Shown here: piece after piece, positions 24,688 through 33,650 of the stretch
How the letters are laid out: every line of letters begins with the position of its first letter
Position numbering within the stretch: the stretch's first letter is position 1
NCBI RefSeq assembly: GCF_009905435.1
Contig: NZ_JAAAMT010000040.1
Coordinates: forward strand, 1-52,945
Length of the DNA stretch: 52,945 nt
Origin: Pseudomonas sp. R5(2019)
GTDB taxonomy: Bacteria; Pseudomonadota; Gammaproteobacteria; Pseudomonadales; Pseudomonadaceae
Direction of reading: 5' to 3'
Notes under the pieces: model-generated
Seen by the model: only the letters and a program-made list of their open reading frames with translations
What the model was told of the DNA's origin: nothing
The model's database searches: none
Program-made: the position numbers and the translations under genes

Positions 24688-27294
24688 ATGCACGAACTCT
24701 ATCAGCCCCGCGAAATCGAAGCCGCCGCCCAGTCCTTCTGGGACGAGCAAAAGTCCTTTGAAGTAAGTGAACAGCCAGGCAAGGACACCTACTATTGCCT
24801 ATCGATGTTCCCCTACCCTAGCGGCAAGCTACACATGGGGCACGTGCGCAACTACACCATCGGCGACGTGATCGCCCGCTACCAGCGCATGCAAGGCAAG
24901 AATGTCCTGCAGCCAATGGGCTGGGACGCCTTCGGCATGCCGGCCGAAAACGCCGCGATGAAAAACAACGTCGCGCCGGCCAAATGGACCTACGAAAACA
25001 TCGACTACATGAAGACCCAGCTCAAGAGCCTGGGCCTGGCCATCGACTGGTCGCGTGAAGTCACCACCTGCAAGCCCGACTACTACCGTTGGGAGCAGTG
25101 GCTGTTCACCCGCCTGTTTGAAAAAGGCGTGATCTACCGCAAGAACGGCACCGTGAACTGGGACCCGGCTGACCAGACGGTCCTTGCCAACGAGCAAGTC
25201 ATCGACGGCCGCGGCTGGCGTTCGGGCGCGCTGATCGAGAAGCGCGAAATCCCGATGTACTACTTCAAGATCACCGCCTATGCCGACGAGCTGCTGGAAA
25301 GCCTCGACGAACTGCCGGGCTGGCCTGAACAGGTCAAGACCATGCAGCGCAACTGGATCGGCAAGTCCCGCGGCATGGAAGTCCAGTTCCCGTACGACCT
25401 GGCGTCGATCGGTTCGGCCGGTGCCCTGAAAGTCTTCACCACTCGTCCTGACACCCTGATGGGTGCCACCTATGTGGCCGTTGCCGCCGAGCACCCACTG
25501 GCCACCCTCGCGGCCCAGGGCAACCCCGAGCTGCAAGCCTTCATCGACGAATGCAAGAGCGGCAGCGTGGCCGAGGCCGACGTGGCCACCCAAGAGAAGA
25601 AAGGCCTGCAGACGTCGCTGTTCGTCGAGCACCCGCTGACCGGTGAAAAACTGCCGGTCTGGGTCGCCAACTACGTGCTGATGCACTACGGCGATGGCGC
25701 CGTCATGGCGGTCCCGGCCCACGACGAGCGTGACTTCGAATTCGCCCATAAGTACAATCTGCCGGTCAAGCCGGTGGTGCGCACCAGCGCCGGTGACGAA
25801 ACCCCGGCCCCGTGGCAAGACGCCTACAACGAGTACGGCCAGCTGATCAACTCTGCCGAATTCGAAGGCCTGGACTTCGCCGGCGCCTTCGACGCCATCG
25901 AAGCAGCGCTGATTCGCAAGGACCTCGGCCAGTCGCGCACCCAGTTCCGCCTGCGCGACTGGGGCATCAGCCGCCAGCGCTACTGGGGCTGCCCGATCCC
26001 GATCATTCACTGCAACAGCTGTGGTGACGTGCCGGTGCCGGAAGACCAACTGCCGGTCAAACTGCCTGAAAACGTGGTACCCGATGGTGCCGGTTCGCCG
26101 CTGGCGCGCATGCCGGAGTTCTACGAGTGCAGCTGCCCGAAATGTGGCCAGCCCGCCAAGCGCGAAACCGACACCATGGACACCTTCGTCGAGTCGTCCT
26201 GGTACTTCGCCCGCTACGCCTCACCTAACTACGAAGGCGGCATGGTCGACCCTAAAGCGGCCAACCACTGGCTGCCGGTCGATCAGTACATCGGCGGCAT
26301 CGAGCATGCGATCCTGCACCTGCTCTACGCGCGCTTCTTCCACAAGCTGATGCGCGACGAAGGCCTGGTCAGCTCGAACGAGCCGTTCAAGAACCTGCTG
26401 ACCCAGGGCATGGTCGTTGCCGAAACCTACTACCGTGTCGCGGCCAACGGCGGCAAGGACTGGTTCAACCCGGCCGACGTCGAAGTCGAGCGCGATGCCA
26501 AGGCCAAGATCATCGGCGCACGCCTGAAGACCGACGGCCTGCCGGTGGAAATCGGCGGCACCGAGAAGATGTCCAAGTCCAAGAACAACGGCGTTGACCC
26601 ACAGGCCATGATCGACGCCTACGGCGCCGACACCTGCCGTCTGTTCATGATGTTTGCTTCACCGCCTGACATGAGCCTGGAATGGTCCGACTCCGGCGTC
26701 GAGGGTGCCAACCGCTTCCTGCGCCGTGTCTGGCGCCTGGCACAGGCCCATGTGGCCCAGGGCCTGGCCGGCAAGTTGGACGTCAACACCTTGAACGACG
26801 AACAGAAAGTCATTCGCCGCGCCATCCACCAGGCCATCAAGCAGGCCAGCCAGGATGTTGGCCAGTACCACAAGTTCAACACCGCCATCGCCCAGGTGAT
26901 GACCTTGATGAACGTACTGGAAAAAGCCCCGCAAGGCAGCGAGCAGGATCGCGCCCTGTTGCAGGAAGGCCTGGAAACCTGCGCCCTGCTGCTGGCGCCG
27001 ATCACCCCGCACATCAGCCACGAACTCTGGCACCGACTGGGTCACGGCGGCGCCGTGATCGACGCCAGCTGGCCAGTGCTGGATGAAAACGCCCTGGTGC
27101 AAGACACCCTGGTGCTGGTGATCCAGGTCAACGGCAAGCTGCGTGGCCAGATCGAAATGCCTGCCAGCGCCAGCCGCGAGGACGTGGAAGCGGCTGCGCG
27201 GGTCAACGAAAACGTGCTGCGCTTCACCGAAGGCCTGACGATTCGCAAAGTCATCGTGGTACCCGGCAAACTGGTCAATATTGTCGCCAGCTGA
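24688..27294 (+). CDS. leuS: Leucyl-tRNA synthetase
   Basis: A class I aminoacyl-tRNA synthetase charging tRNA-Leu. The 868 residues are full length. The HIGH motif appears as HMGH (FPYPSGKLHMGHVRNYT), and KMSKS at about 627 (TEKMSKSKNNGVDP). The editing domain lies between, with TTRPDTLMGATYVAVA and HDERDFEFAHKYNLP. The anticodon-binding domain and C-terminal part end in VIVVPGKLVNIVAS. ATG 24688 (MHELYQPREIE) fits the family start. The operon continues with lptE and holA. Confidence 0.97.
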   Translation: MHELYQPREIEAAAQSFWDEQKSFEVSEQPGKDTYYCLSMFPYPSGKLHMGHVRNYTIGDVIARYQRMQGKNVLQPMGWDAFGMPAENAAMKNNVAPAKWTYENIDYMKTQLKSLGLAIDWSREVTTCKPDYYRWEQWLFTRLFEKGVIYRKNGTVNWDPADQTVLANEQVIDGRGWRSGALIEKREIPMYYFKITAYADELLESLDELPGWPEQVKTMQRNWIGKSRGMEVQFPYDLASIGSAGALKVFTTRPDTLMGATYVAVAAEHPLATLAAQGNPELQAFIDECKSGSVAEADVATQEKKGLQTSLFVEHPLTGEKLPVWVANYVLMHYGDGAVMAVPAHDERDFEFAHKYNLPVKPVVRTSAGDETPAPWQDAYNEYGQLINSAEFEGLDFAGAFDAIEAALIRKDLGQSRTQFRLRDWGISRQRYWGCPIPIIHCNSCGDVPVPEDQLPVKLPENVVPDGAGSPLARMPEFYECSCPKCGQPAKRETDTMDTFVESSWYFARYASPNYEGGMVDPKAANHWLPVDQYIGGIEHAILHLLYARFFHKLMRDEGLVSSNEPFKNLLTQGMVVAETYYRVAANGGKDWFNPADVEVERDAKAKIIGARLKTDGLPVEIGGTEKMSKSKNNGVDPQAMIDAYGADTCRLFMMFASPPDMSLEWSDSGVEGANRFLRRVWRLAQAHVAQGLAGKLDVNTLNDEQKVIRRAIHQAIKQASQDVGQYHKFNTAIAQVMTLMNVLEKAPQGSEQDRALLQEGLETCALLLAPITPHISHELWHRLGHGGAVIDASWPVLDENALVQDTLVLVIQVNGKLRGQIEMPASASREDVEAAARVNENVLRFTEGLTIRKVIVVPGKLVNIVAS

Positions 27295-27298
27295 TTGA

Positions 27299-27326
27299 AG
27301 CAGGCGCCCGCAGCAACGGGCGCCTG
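27299..27326 (+). terminator. Hairpin between leuS and lptE
   Basis: CAGGCGCCCG pairs with CGGGCGCCTG around a six-base loop, directly after the leuS stop. No U-tract follows, so it may attenuate or mark an mRNA processing point within the leuS-lptE-holA operon. Confidence 0.5.
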
Positions 27327-27363
27327 TCGCAGAATCGGCCTACAGGGTTTCAAGGAGCATTAC

Positions 27364-27969
27364 ATGATCAAACGCAATCTGCTGGTAGTGGGCCTCGCCA
27401 TGCTGATGAGCGCCTGCGGCTTCCAGCTGCGGGGCACCGGCACCAACGAATTGGCCATCAAGGAACTGGACGTCACTGCCCGCAACGCTTACGGCGAAAC
27501 CGTCAAGCAACTGCGTCAGACGCTGGAAAACAGCGGTGTGAACGTTCACGCTGGCGCGCCGTACAAACTGGTCCTGACCCGCGAAAACGAAACCCAGCGC
27601 ACTGCGAGCTACACCGGTTCCGCTCGCTCGGCCGAGTATGAGCTGGGCACCGAACTGCAATACGAGATCCAGGGCCAAGGCAACTTGTCTCTGCTGGGCG
27701 ACAAGCTCGAAGTGCAGAAGGTCTACATTTACGACGGTAACAACGTTGCCGGCTCCGGCCAGCAATCGGATCAGGTCCGCCGCGAGATGCGTCGCGAGCT
27801 GGTCCAGCGCATGATGCTGCGCCTGCAGCAGCTGACGCCTGCCCAGCTGGAACAACTGCAAATCGATGCCGAAGCCCGCGCCAAGGCTGAAGCCGACGCA
27901 CTGGACGCCGCTCTCCGCGCTCAGCAAGCGCAGCCGCAGCAGTCGCCCATGCAACTGCCTATCAAATGA
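27364..27969 (+). CDS. lptE: LPS-assembly lipoprotein LptE
   Basis: An outer-membrane lipoprotein that plugs the LptD barrel for LPS export. The 201 residues begin with a lipoprotein signal (lipobox MSAC, Cys18) followed by GFQLRGTG, the family signature. A helical region (LVQRMMLRLQQLTPAQLEQL) lies near the end, with an Ala/Gln-rich tail. AAGGAG precedes the ATG at 27364. The position between leuS and holA is the conserved one in gamma-proteobacteria. Confidence 0.95.
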   Translation: MIKRNLLVVGLAMLMSACGFQLRGTGTNELAIKELDVTARNAYGETVKQLRQTLENSGVNVHAGAPYKLVLTRENETQRTASYTGSARSAEYELGTELQYEIQGQGNLSLLGDKLEVQKVYIYDGNNVAGSGQQSDQVRREMRRELVQRMMLRLQQLTPAQLEQLQIDAEARAKAEADALDAALRAQQAQPQQSPMQLPIK

Positions 27970-27973
27970 TGCC

Positions 27974-27998
27974 ATGCGGGGCACGTGAGTGCCCCGCC
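27974..27998 (+). terminator. Hairpin between lptE and holA
   Basis: GCGGGGCAC pairs with GTGCCCCGC around GTGA, a strong nine-pair stem in the 40-base gap between the genes. It lacks a U-tract. It matches the position of the hairpin after leuS, suggesting each gene of the operon ends in a stabilising stem. Confidence 0.5.
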
Positions 27999-28009
27999 TG
28001 CCGACGCCG

Positions 28010-29047
28010 ATGAAACTGACCCCCGCCCAACTCAACAAGCACCTGCAAGGTAGCCTGTCGCCGGTCTATGTGATCAGCGGCGACGACCCGCTGCTCTGCC
28101 AGGAAGCCGCCGACGCCATACGCGCAGCCGCCCGCCAGCAGGGTTTCGATGAACGCCAGGTGTTCAGTGCCGACGCCAACTTCGACTGGGGCACCCTGCT
28201 CCAGGCCGGCGCCAGTCTTTCTCTGTTTGCCCAGCGGCGTCTGCTTGAGCTGCGCCTGCCTTCCGGCAAGCCGGGCGACAAGGGCGCGGCGGCATTGATC
28301 GAATATTGCTCGCGCCCCGCCGAAGATACGGTGCTGCTGATCAGCCTGCCCAAGCTTGATGGCAGCGCGCAGAAAACCAAATGGGGCAAGGCCCTGATCG
28401 ATGGCCAGGCCACCCAGTTTTTACAGATCTGGCCGGTCGATGCGGCGCAATTGCCGCAATGGATTCGCCAACGCCTGTCGCAAGCCGGGCTCGCCGCGCA
28501 ACAGGACGCGGTCGAACTGATCGCCGCCCGGGTCGAGGGCAACCTGCTGGCCGCCGCCCAGGAAATCGAGAAGCTCAAGCTGCTGGCCGATGACCAGCAG
28601 ATCACCGTCGAAACCGTGCAAGCAGCGGTCGCCGACAGTGCGCGCTTCGATGTCTTTGGCCTGGTGGACGCGGTGCTCAATGGCGAACCTGCGCACGCCC
28701 TGCGCATTCTCGAAGGGTTGCGCGGTGAAGGCGTCGAGCCACCGGTGATTCTCTGGGCGCTGGCGCGGGAACTGCGAGTGCTCGCCAACCTGGCCCAGCA
28801 ATACAGCCAGGGTGTGCCACTGGACAAAGCTTTCAGCCTGGCCCGCCCGCCGATCTGGGACAAACGCAAACCGTTAATGAGCAAAGCCCTGCAACGGTAT
28901 TCGGCGCAACGTTGGGCGCAGCTGTTGCAGGATGCCCAGCAGATCGACGCCCAAATCAAAGGCCAGGCTGCCGGTTCACCCTGGATCAGCCTATCGCGGT
29001 TGTCGTTGCTGATGGCTGGACAACGGTTGGCATTGCCCCCCCAATAG
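28010..29047 (+). CDS. holA: DNA polymerase III delta subunit
   Basis: The clamp-loader subunit that opens the beta sliding clamp. The 345 residues begin with MKLTPAQLNKHL and contain VYVISGDDPLLCQEAADAIR (family start), a RecA-like domain (LFAQRRLLELRLPSGKPGDKG; DTVLLISLPKLD), and the helical collar domain (FGLVDAVLNGEPAHALRIL; LWALARELRVLANLA). The ATG at 28010 avoids a seven-residue extension that starts inside the hairpin. It is co-transcribed with leuS and lptE. Confidence 0.94.
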   Translation: MKLTPAQLNKHLQGSLSPVYVISGDDPLLCQEAADAIRAAARQQGFDERQVFSADANFDWGTLLQAGASLSLFAQRRLLELRLPSGKPGDKGAAALIEYCSRPAEDTVLLISLPKLDGSAQKTKWGKALIDGQATQFLQIWPVDAAQLPQWIRQRLSQAGLAAQQDAVELIAARVEGNLLAAAQEIEKLKLLADDQQITVETVQAAVADSARFDVFGLVDAVLNGEPAHALRILEGLRGEGVEPPVILWALARELRVLANLAQQYSQGVPLDKAFSLARPPIWDKRKPLMSKALQRYSAQRWAQLLQDAQQIDAQIKGQAAGSPWISLSRLSLLMAGQRLALPPQ

Positions 29048-29180
29048 ACTCTGTCATATCACGCCGCGAAGCCTTCCCGTCTAAAAAACGGGCGGCTTGT
29101 TACTTTTTGGCAGCATAAAACCGCGAACCTTCCAAGGCATGATATGGTCAGTATCTGAACGGTATTACCTGGACCTCTGC

Positions 29181-30509
29181 ATGCTCCCAAGCCTTTCTAA
29201 TCGTTGGCAATTACGCCAACTGATGACCGCCTCCAGCCTCATCCTGCTCGTCGCTTGCGCCGAAAAGCCGACGGCTGCCGATGCCGTGCCACTGGTGCCT
29301 GCCAAACCCGCCACCCCTGCCCTGATGACGCCCGTCAAACCGGCCGCTGAACCAGAGGCAGACGCCTTTATCCCACCGACCCAGTCCTTCGAGCAATGGC
29401 GCGATGGCTTCCGCCAGCAAGCGCTGCAAGCAGGCGTCAGCCCTGCCCTGTTCGACCGCGCCTTCGCCGGCATCGAGCCGGACATGAGCGTGGTCAAGGC
29501 TGACCGCAGCCAACCCGAATTCGCTCGCCCGGTCTGGGAGTATCTGGAGGGCGCCATGTCGCCCGTACGTGTGCGTAAAGGCCAGGCACTGCTGGCGCAA
29601 CACGCCGACATCCTGGGGCGGATCGAGCAGCGTTACGGCGTCGACCGGCAGGTGTTGGTCGCGGTGTGGGGCATGGAAAGCAGCTTCGGGCAGTTCCAGG
29701 GTGACAAGTCGGTCATCCGCTCACTGGCGACCCTGGCCTACGAAGGCCGGCGCCCGGATTTCGCCCACAGCCAACTGCTGGCGGCTCTGCAAATCCTGCA
29801 AAACGGCGATATCGAGCCAGAACGCATGCTCGGCTCGTGGGCCGGTGCCATGGGCCAGACCCAGTTCATCCCGACCACCTATAACACCCACGCCGTGGAT
29901 TTCGACGGCGACGGCCGCCGGGACATCTGGAACAGCGCTGCTGATGCCTTGGCCTCCACGGCGCACTACCTGCAGAGCTCGGGCTGGCAACCAGGCCAGT
30001 CGTGGGGCTTTGAAGTGGCTCTGCCGCCCACCTTCGACTTTGCCAAGGCCGACGGCACGGTGCGCATGAGCGTCAGCGAATGGCAGCGGCTGGGCGTGAC
30101 CCTGCCGGCCGGTGCACGGATGCCTGCAGGTGTCGAGAACCTGTCCGCCACCCTGCTGCTGCCGGCCGGTTATCGCGGCCCGGCGTTCCTGGTGCTGGAC
30201 AACTTCCGCGCCATCCTCAAGTACAACAATTCGTCGTCATACGCGATGGGTGTCAGCCTGCTGGGTGAACGCTTCAATGGCAGCGGCTACATCTATGGCC
30301 AGTGGCCGCGCGATGACTTGCCGCTCAGCCGTAGCGAACGCATCGAGCTGCAGACCCTGCTCACTAGCAATAACTACGATGCCGGAAACCCGGACGGCAT
30401 CATCGGCGCCAACACCCGCAAGGCCATTCGCAGCGCTCAGCAGTCACTGGGCTGGCCGGCCGATGGTTATCCGACGCACAAGCTGCTGGAGAGCTTGCGT
30501 AACCGCTGA
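29181..30509 (+). CDS. Lipoprotein lytic murein transglycosylase (MltB family)
   Basis: It cleaves peptidoglycan glycan strands to 1,6-anhydro products. The 442 residues start with a signal and lipobox LVAC (Cys26), then an Ala/Pro-rich linker. The SLT_2 domain (about 75-350) has the catalytic Glu in VWGMESSFGQF, with GAMGQTQFIPTTY and VDFDGDGRRDIW. A C-terminal peptidoglycan-binding domain follows (YDAGNPDGIIGANTRKAI). The lipid anchor and binding module distinguish it from the second transglycosylase at 36026. I took ATG 29181; upstream codons are open back to 29097. Confidence 0.91.
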   Translation: MLPSLSNRWQLRQLMTASSLILLVACAEKPTAADAVPLVPAKPATPALMTPVKPAAEPEADAFIPPTQSFEQWRDGFRQQALQAGVSPALFDRAFAGIEPDMSVVKADRSQPEFARPVWEYLEGAMSPVRVRKGQALLAQHADILGRIEQRYGVDRQVLVAVWGMESSFGQFQGDKSVIRSLATLAYEGRRPDFAHSQLLAALQILQNGDIEPERMLGSWAGAMGQTQFIPTTYNTHAVDFDGDGRRDIWNSAADALASTAHYLQSSGWQPGQSWGFEVALPPTFDFAKADGTVRMSVSEWQRLGVTLPAGARMPAGVENLSATLLLPAGYRGPAFLVLDNFRAILKYNNSSSYAMGVSLLGERFNGSGYIYGQWPRDDLPLSRSERIELQTLLTSNNYDAGNPDGIIGANTRKAIRSAQQSLGWPADGYPTHKLLESLRNR

Positions 30510-30517
30510 CCTGGGTA

Positions 30518-30598
30518 AGGAGCCGGGCTTGCCCGCGATGGGGCGCGCAGCGGCCCTAGGGTCTGCTGCGCAGCCCATCGCAGGCAAGCCTGGCTCCT
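30518..30598. repeat. Inverted REP pair, TAGGAGCCGGG type
   Basis: AGGAGCCGGGCTTGCCCGCG (from 30518) and its imperfect reverse complement ending at 30598 enclose a 31-base loop with its own GC palindromes. It lies between the convergent transglycosylase and ldcA genes. The final bases on the minus strand, TAGGAGCC, supply the ldcA stop codon. Confidence 0.85.
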
Positions 30599-31523
30599 AC
30601 AGGCGGAACAATTCCTGCTCCAGCCGCAGCTCCTGGCGATCGGCGTCCAGGCTCATCATGGCGCCGAGCGGCAGCGTGAGGTTTGGATCGCAATGCCCGC
30701 TGCGCCACGCCGCCAACACCGGTATACCCAACGGCGCGAAGGTCTCGCGAAGTAACGGTGCCATCTCCTCCACCCCAAGCTTCGTGAAGTCGCCTACCAG
30801 CACGCCCTGCAAGCCCTCGAACTTGCCCGCCAGGCGTAGCTGGGTCAGCAGTCGGTCAACTCGGTACAGCGGCTCGCCAATGTCTTCGATAAACAGCAGA
30901 TTGCCGGCCAACTCGATGTCGAACCGAGTCCCCAGCGTCGCGCCGATCATTGCCAGGTTCCCGCCCACCAGGCGCCCCTGCGCCCTCCCCGGCAACAAGG
31001 TGGTCAATGACCAGTGTTCAGGGTGCTCAAGACACTCCCCGGCCCGCACACGCCCCTGCAACAGGTCGAACAATGACGACTCGGTGGGCGGCTGCCTGGA
31101 GGCCAGCAGTTCTGAAGTCAGCATGGCGCCGTGGAACGTCACGAAACCCGCATATCGGGCAATGGCCGTATGCAGCGCTGTGATGTCGCTGTAACCGATA
31201 AAGGGCTTGGGATTGTCGCGCAGCAACTTGAAGTCGATGCCGTCGAGCAATCGCATACTGCCGTACCCACCACGAAGGCAGATGATGGCGTCCACCTGCG
31301 GATCGGCGAAGGCCGCATGAAGGTCCGCCAGCCGACAGGCGTCGGCACCGGCCAGATAACCGCCGTGCGTTGTCGCGCTGGGGTATAACCGGCAGCCAAA
31401 GCCGCGCTGGGCAAACCAGTTAACGGCTGCCTCGGCATCGAACTCGCGAGGGCCAGCCGGGGCGATGATGGCGATCAGGCCATTGACCGGCAGCGCTTTC
31501 AACAAAGGAGCTTGAAGACTCAA
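30597..31523 (-). CDS. ldcA: LD-carboxypeptidase, LdcA/MccF family
   Basis: A cytoplasmic serine peptidase (S66) that removes the terminal D-Ala from recycled murein tetrapeptides. The 308 residues show the catalytic Ser in FIGYSDITALH (near 111), Glu in FIEDIGEPLYRVDR, and His in WRSGHCDPNLTLP. IICLRGGYGSMRLL is also characteristic. It lies downstream of lipA behind a strong terminator, so it probably has its own promoter. The neighbouring murein genes fit a role in peptidoglycan turnover. MccF-like detoxification is an alternative, less likely. Confidence 0.9.
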   Translation of the reverse strand: MSLQAPLLKALPVNGLIAIIAPAGPREFDAEAAVNWFAQRGFGCRLYPSATTHGGYLAGADACRLADLHAAFADPQVDAIICLRGGYGSMRLLDGIDFKLLRDNPKPFIGYSDITALHTAIARYAGFVTFHGAMLTSELLASRQPPTESSLFDLLQGRVRAGECLEHPEHWSLTTLLPGRAQGRLVGGNLAMIGATLGTRFDIELAGNLLFIEDIGEPLYRVDRLLTQLRLAGKFEGLQGVLVGDFTKLGVEEMAPLLRETFAPLGIPVLAAWRSGHCDPNLTLPLGAMMSLDADRQELRLEQELFRL

Positions 31524-31543
31524 CAGAAGAATTCCTTGTCAGC

Positions 31544-31587
31544 AAAAACAACAATGCCGACATGAGCCCAAGGCTCGATGTCGGCAT
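31544..31587 (-). terminator. Rho-independent terminator after lipA
   Basis: On the minus strand ATGCCGACAT-CGAGCC pairs with GGCTC-ATGTCGGCAT around TTGG, with a single bulged C, followed by TGTTGTTTTTG. This is a textbook intrinsic terminator ending the ybeD-lipB-lipA transcript before ldcA. Confidence 0.88.
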
Positions 31588-31610
31588 CACACAGCAATCA
31601 AGGCAACCGA

Positions 31611-32639
31611 TCAGAGTTTGATCTTGGCCTCGTGGGCTTGCTGGTCGGCGTGGTACGAGGAGCGAACCAGCGGGCCCGAGGCAACGTTCTTGAAGCCCAT
31701 CTTGTAACCTTCCTCGGCAAACCAGGCAAAGGTGTCCGGGTGCACGAAGCGCTGTACCGGCAAGTGGCTGCGCGACGGCTGCAGGTATTGGCCGAGGGTC
31801 AGCATGTCGATGTTGTGCTCGCGCATGCGATGCATCACTTCGATCACTTCTTCGTCGGTCTCACCCAGGCCCAGCATCAGGCCGGATTTGGTCGGCACGT
31901 GCGGCACCAGTTCCTTGAACTTCTGCAGCAAGGTCAGCGACCACTGGTAGTCCGAACCCGGACGCGCGGCCTTGTACAGGCGCGGCACGGTTTCCAGGTT
32001 GTGGTTGAAGACATCTGGCGGCTCTTGGGCAGTGATGGCCAGGGCCACATCCATGCGACCGCGGTAGTCAGGTACCAGGGTCTCGAGCTGGACGCCCGGC
32101 GACAGTGCGCGAATTTCCCGCAGGCAGTCGGCGAAGTGCTGGGCACCACCGTCACGCAGGTCGTCGCGGTCAACCGAGGTAATCACCACGTATTTCAGGC
32201 GCAAGTCGGCGATGGCGACCGCGAGGTTTTTCGGCTCATCGACGTCCAATGGTTTCGGACGACCATGGCCCACGTCACAGAACGGGCAACGACGGGTGCA
32301 GATGTCACCCATGATCATGAACGTGGCGGTACCGCCGGAGAAGCACTCGCCCAGGTTCGGGCACGAGGCCTCTTCGCAAACGCTGTGCAGCTTGTGCTTG
32401 CGCAGCAGTTGCTTGATGCGGTCGACCTCGGGGGAAACCGGGATGCGCACCCGGATCCAGTCCGGCTTTTTCGGCAGTTCGTCGGTGGGAATGATCTTCA
32501 CCGGGATACGGGCGACTTTCTCGGCACCGCGCAGCTTGACGCCGGCTTCCACTTTGGCACGGGCTGGGCGTTCGCCCACATTCTCCGTGGGGATCAAGGT
32601 TTGCACGGCGTCATTTACCGTTTCTAGCGCAGTAGTCAT
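31611..32639 (-). CDS. lipA: Lipoyl synthase
   Basis: A radical-SAM enzyme inserting two sulphurs into octanoyl groups on lipoate-dependent proteins. The 342 residues contain the auxiliary-cluster cysteines (CEEASCPNLGEC) and the radical-SAM cysteines (CTRRCPFC). Other family blocks are YVVITSVDRDDLRDGGA and SGLMLGLGETDEEV, and the RSSYHADQ serine near the end. I took ATG 32639 (MTTALETVNDAV), which follows the lipB stop by one base; the open frame upstream lies in lipB. The two are clearly co-translated. Confidence 0.96.
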   Translation of the reverse strand: MTTALETVNDAVQTLIPTENVGERPARAKVEAGVKLRGAEKVARIPVKIIPTDELPKKPDWIRVRIPVSPEVDRIKQLLRKHKLHSVCEEASCPNLGECFSGGTATFMIMGDICTRRCPFCDVGHGRPKPLDVDEPKNLAVAIADLRLKYVVITSVDRDDLRDGGAQHFADCLREIRALSPGVQLETLVPDYRGRMDVALAITAQEPPDVFNHNLETVPRLYKAARPGSDYQWSLTLLQKFKELVPHVPTKSGLMLGLGETDEEVIEVMHRMREHNIDMLTLGQYLQPSRSHLPVQRFVHPDTFAWFAEEGYKMGFKNVASGPLVRSSYHADQQAHEAKIKL

Positions 32640-32640
32640 A

Positions 32641-33288
32641 TCAGTCGATTCCGCCCGTGAGGGTCGTCTGCTCAGCAAAGTCGAGGTGCTTGACGAGCTG
32701 CGAGCGCAGCCTTGCACTTACCTCGGCCAATTCAATGGGACCAGTGTGGTCGCGCAGCTGGGTCATCGCCAGCCCCGCATACCCGCAGGGATTAATGCGT
32801 CGGAATGGCGCCAGGTCCATATCCACGTTCAAGGCCAACCCGTGGAAGGAGCAGCCATTGCGAATCCGCAGGCCGAGGGACGCGATCTTCGCGCCGTCGA
32901 CATAAACACCTGGTGCATCGGCCTTGGCGGCCGCCTCTACACCATAACTGGCCAGCAACTCGATGAGGCTGCGCTCGATCCGGCTGACCAGATCACGAAC
33001 GCCAAACCCCAGTCGCCGGACATCCAGCAACAAATACACGACCAGCTGGCCAGGACCGTGATAGGTCACCTGGCCACCGCGGTCGACCTGCACCACCGGG
33101 ATATCCCCCGGCAGCAACAGGTGTTCGGCCTTGCCGGCCTGCCCCTGGGTGAATACCGGCGGGTGCTGAACCAGCCAGATTTCGTCGGCGGTCTGCGGCC
33201 CACGCGAGTCGGTGAACGCTCGCATGGCCTGCCAGACAGGCTCATAGGCCATCAGGCCCAATTCACGAAAGCCCAGGGTGGTCGACAT
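32641..33288 (-). CDS. lipB: Octanoyltransferase LipB
   Basis: It moves octanoate from acyl-ACP to the lipoyl domains of dehydrogenase complexes and the glycine-cleavage H protein. The 215 residues show TYHGPGQLVVYLLLD, DGAKIASLGLRIRNG with the catalytic Lys, and FRRINPCGYAGLAMTQL with the catalytic Cys. ATG 33288 overlaps the ybeD stop by one base (TGATG). It is followed immediately by lipA, giving the usual lipB-lipA arrangement. Confidence 0.95.
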   Translation of the reverse strand: MSTTLGFRELGLMAYEPVWQAMRAFTDSRGPQTADEIWLVQHPPVFTQGQAGKAEHLLLPGDIPVVQVDRGGQVTYHGPGQLVVYLLLDVRRLGFGVRDLVSRIERSLIELLASYGVEAAAKADAPGVYVDGAKIASLGLRIRNGCSFHGLALNVDMDLAPFRRINPCGYAGLAMTQLRDHTGPIELAEVSARLRSQLVKHLDFAEQTTLTGGID

Positions 33289-33572
33289 CAGAGCACCATC
33301 TTCACGACACCCGTAGCGCGCAGTGCACTGTTGATGTCCTGCAACTGATTTTCGCTGGTAGCGATGATGTGCAACTGGACCGTGGTGTACTTGCCGTTGG
33401 AGCTCTGGCGCTCGGCCAGTGTCGCCATATCGACGACGGCGTGTTTTTTCAGGACTTCGATAACGGTTGCCTTGTATCCGACACCGGTATCGCCGATCAC
33501 CTTGATCACGTAATCCTCGCAAGGGAATACGATTTTATGTGCTTCTGGATCTATGTCTTTTGGATCAGTCAT
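33288..33572 (-). CDS. ybeD: DUF493 (YbeD) family protein
   Basis: A 94-residue small cytoplasmic protein with a ferredoxin-like fold in known members. Family features: HKIVFPCEDYVIKVIGD, a central HAVVDMATLAERQSSNGKY, and TVQLHIIATSENQLQDINS. It is almost always next to lipB, and a regulatory link to lipoylation has been suggested, but function is unproven. It overlaps lipB by one base, so the three genes form one transcription unit starting after the dacC terminator. Confidence 0.92.
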   Translation of the reverse strand: MTDPKDIDPEAHKIVFPCEDYVIKVIGDTGVGYKATVIEVLKKHAVVDMATLAERQSSNGKYTTVQLHIIATSENQLQDINSALRATGVVKMVL

Positions 33573-33602
33573 GGAGTAACGGCCTCTTAAGCCGCGGCGA
33601 CA

Positions 33603-33639
33603 AGCCCGCCCCCGGCCTGAAACAGGCCGGGGGCGGGCT
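33603..33639 (-). terminator. Perfect 17-bp-stem hairpin after dacC
   Basis: AGCCCGCCCCCGGCCTG and its exact reverse complement enclose a three-base loop, 12 bases past the dacC stop. The downstream T-tract is weak on both strands. The very stable stem should end or stabilise the dacC transcript. Confidence 0.75.
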
Positions 33640-33650
33640 GATCGTCGATA

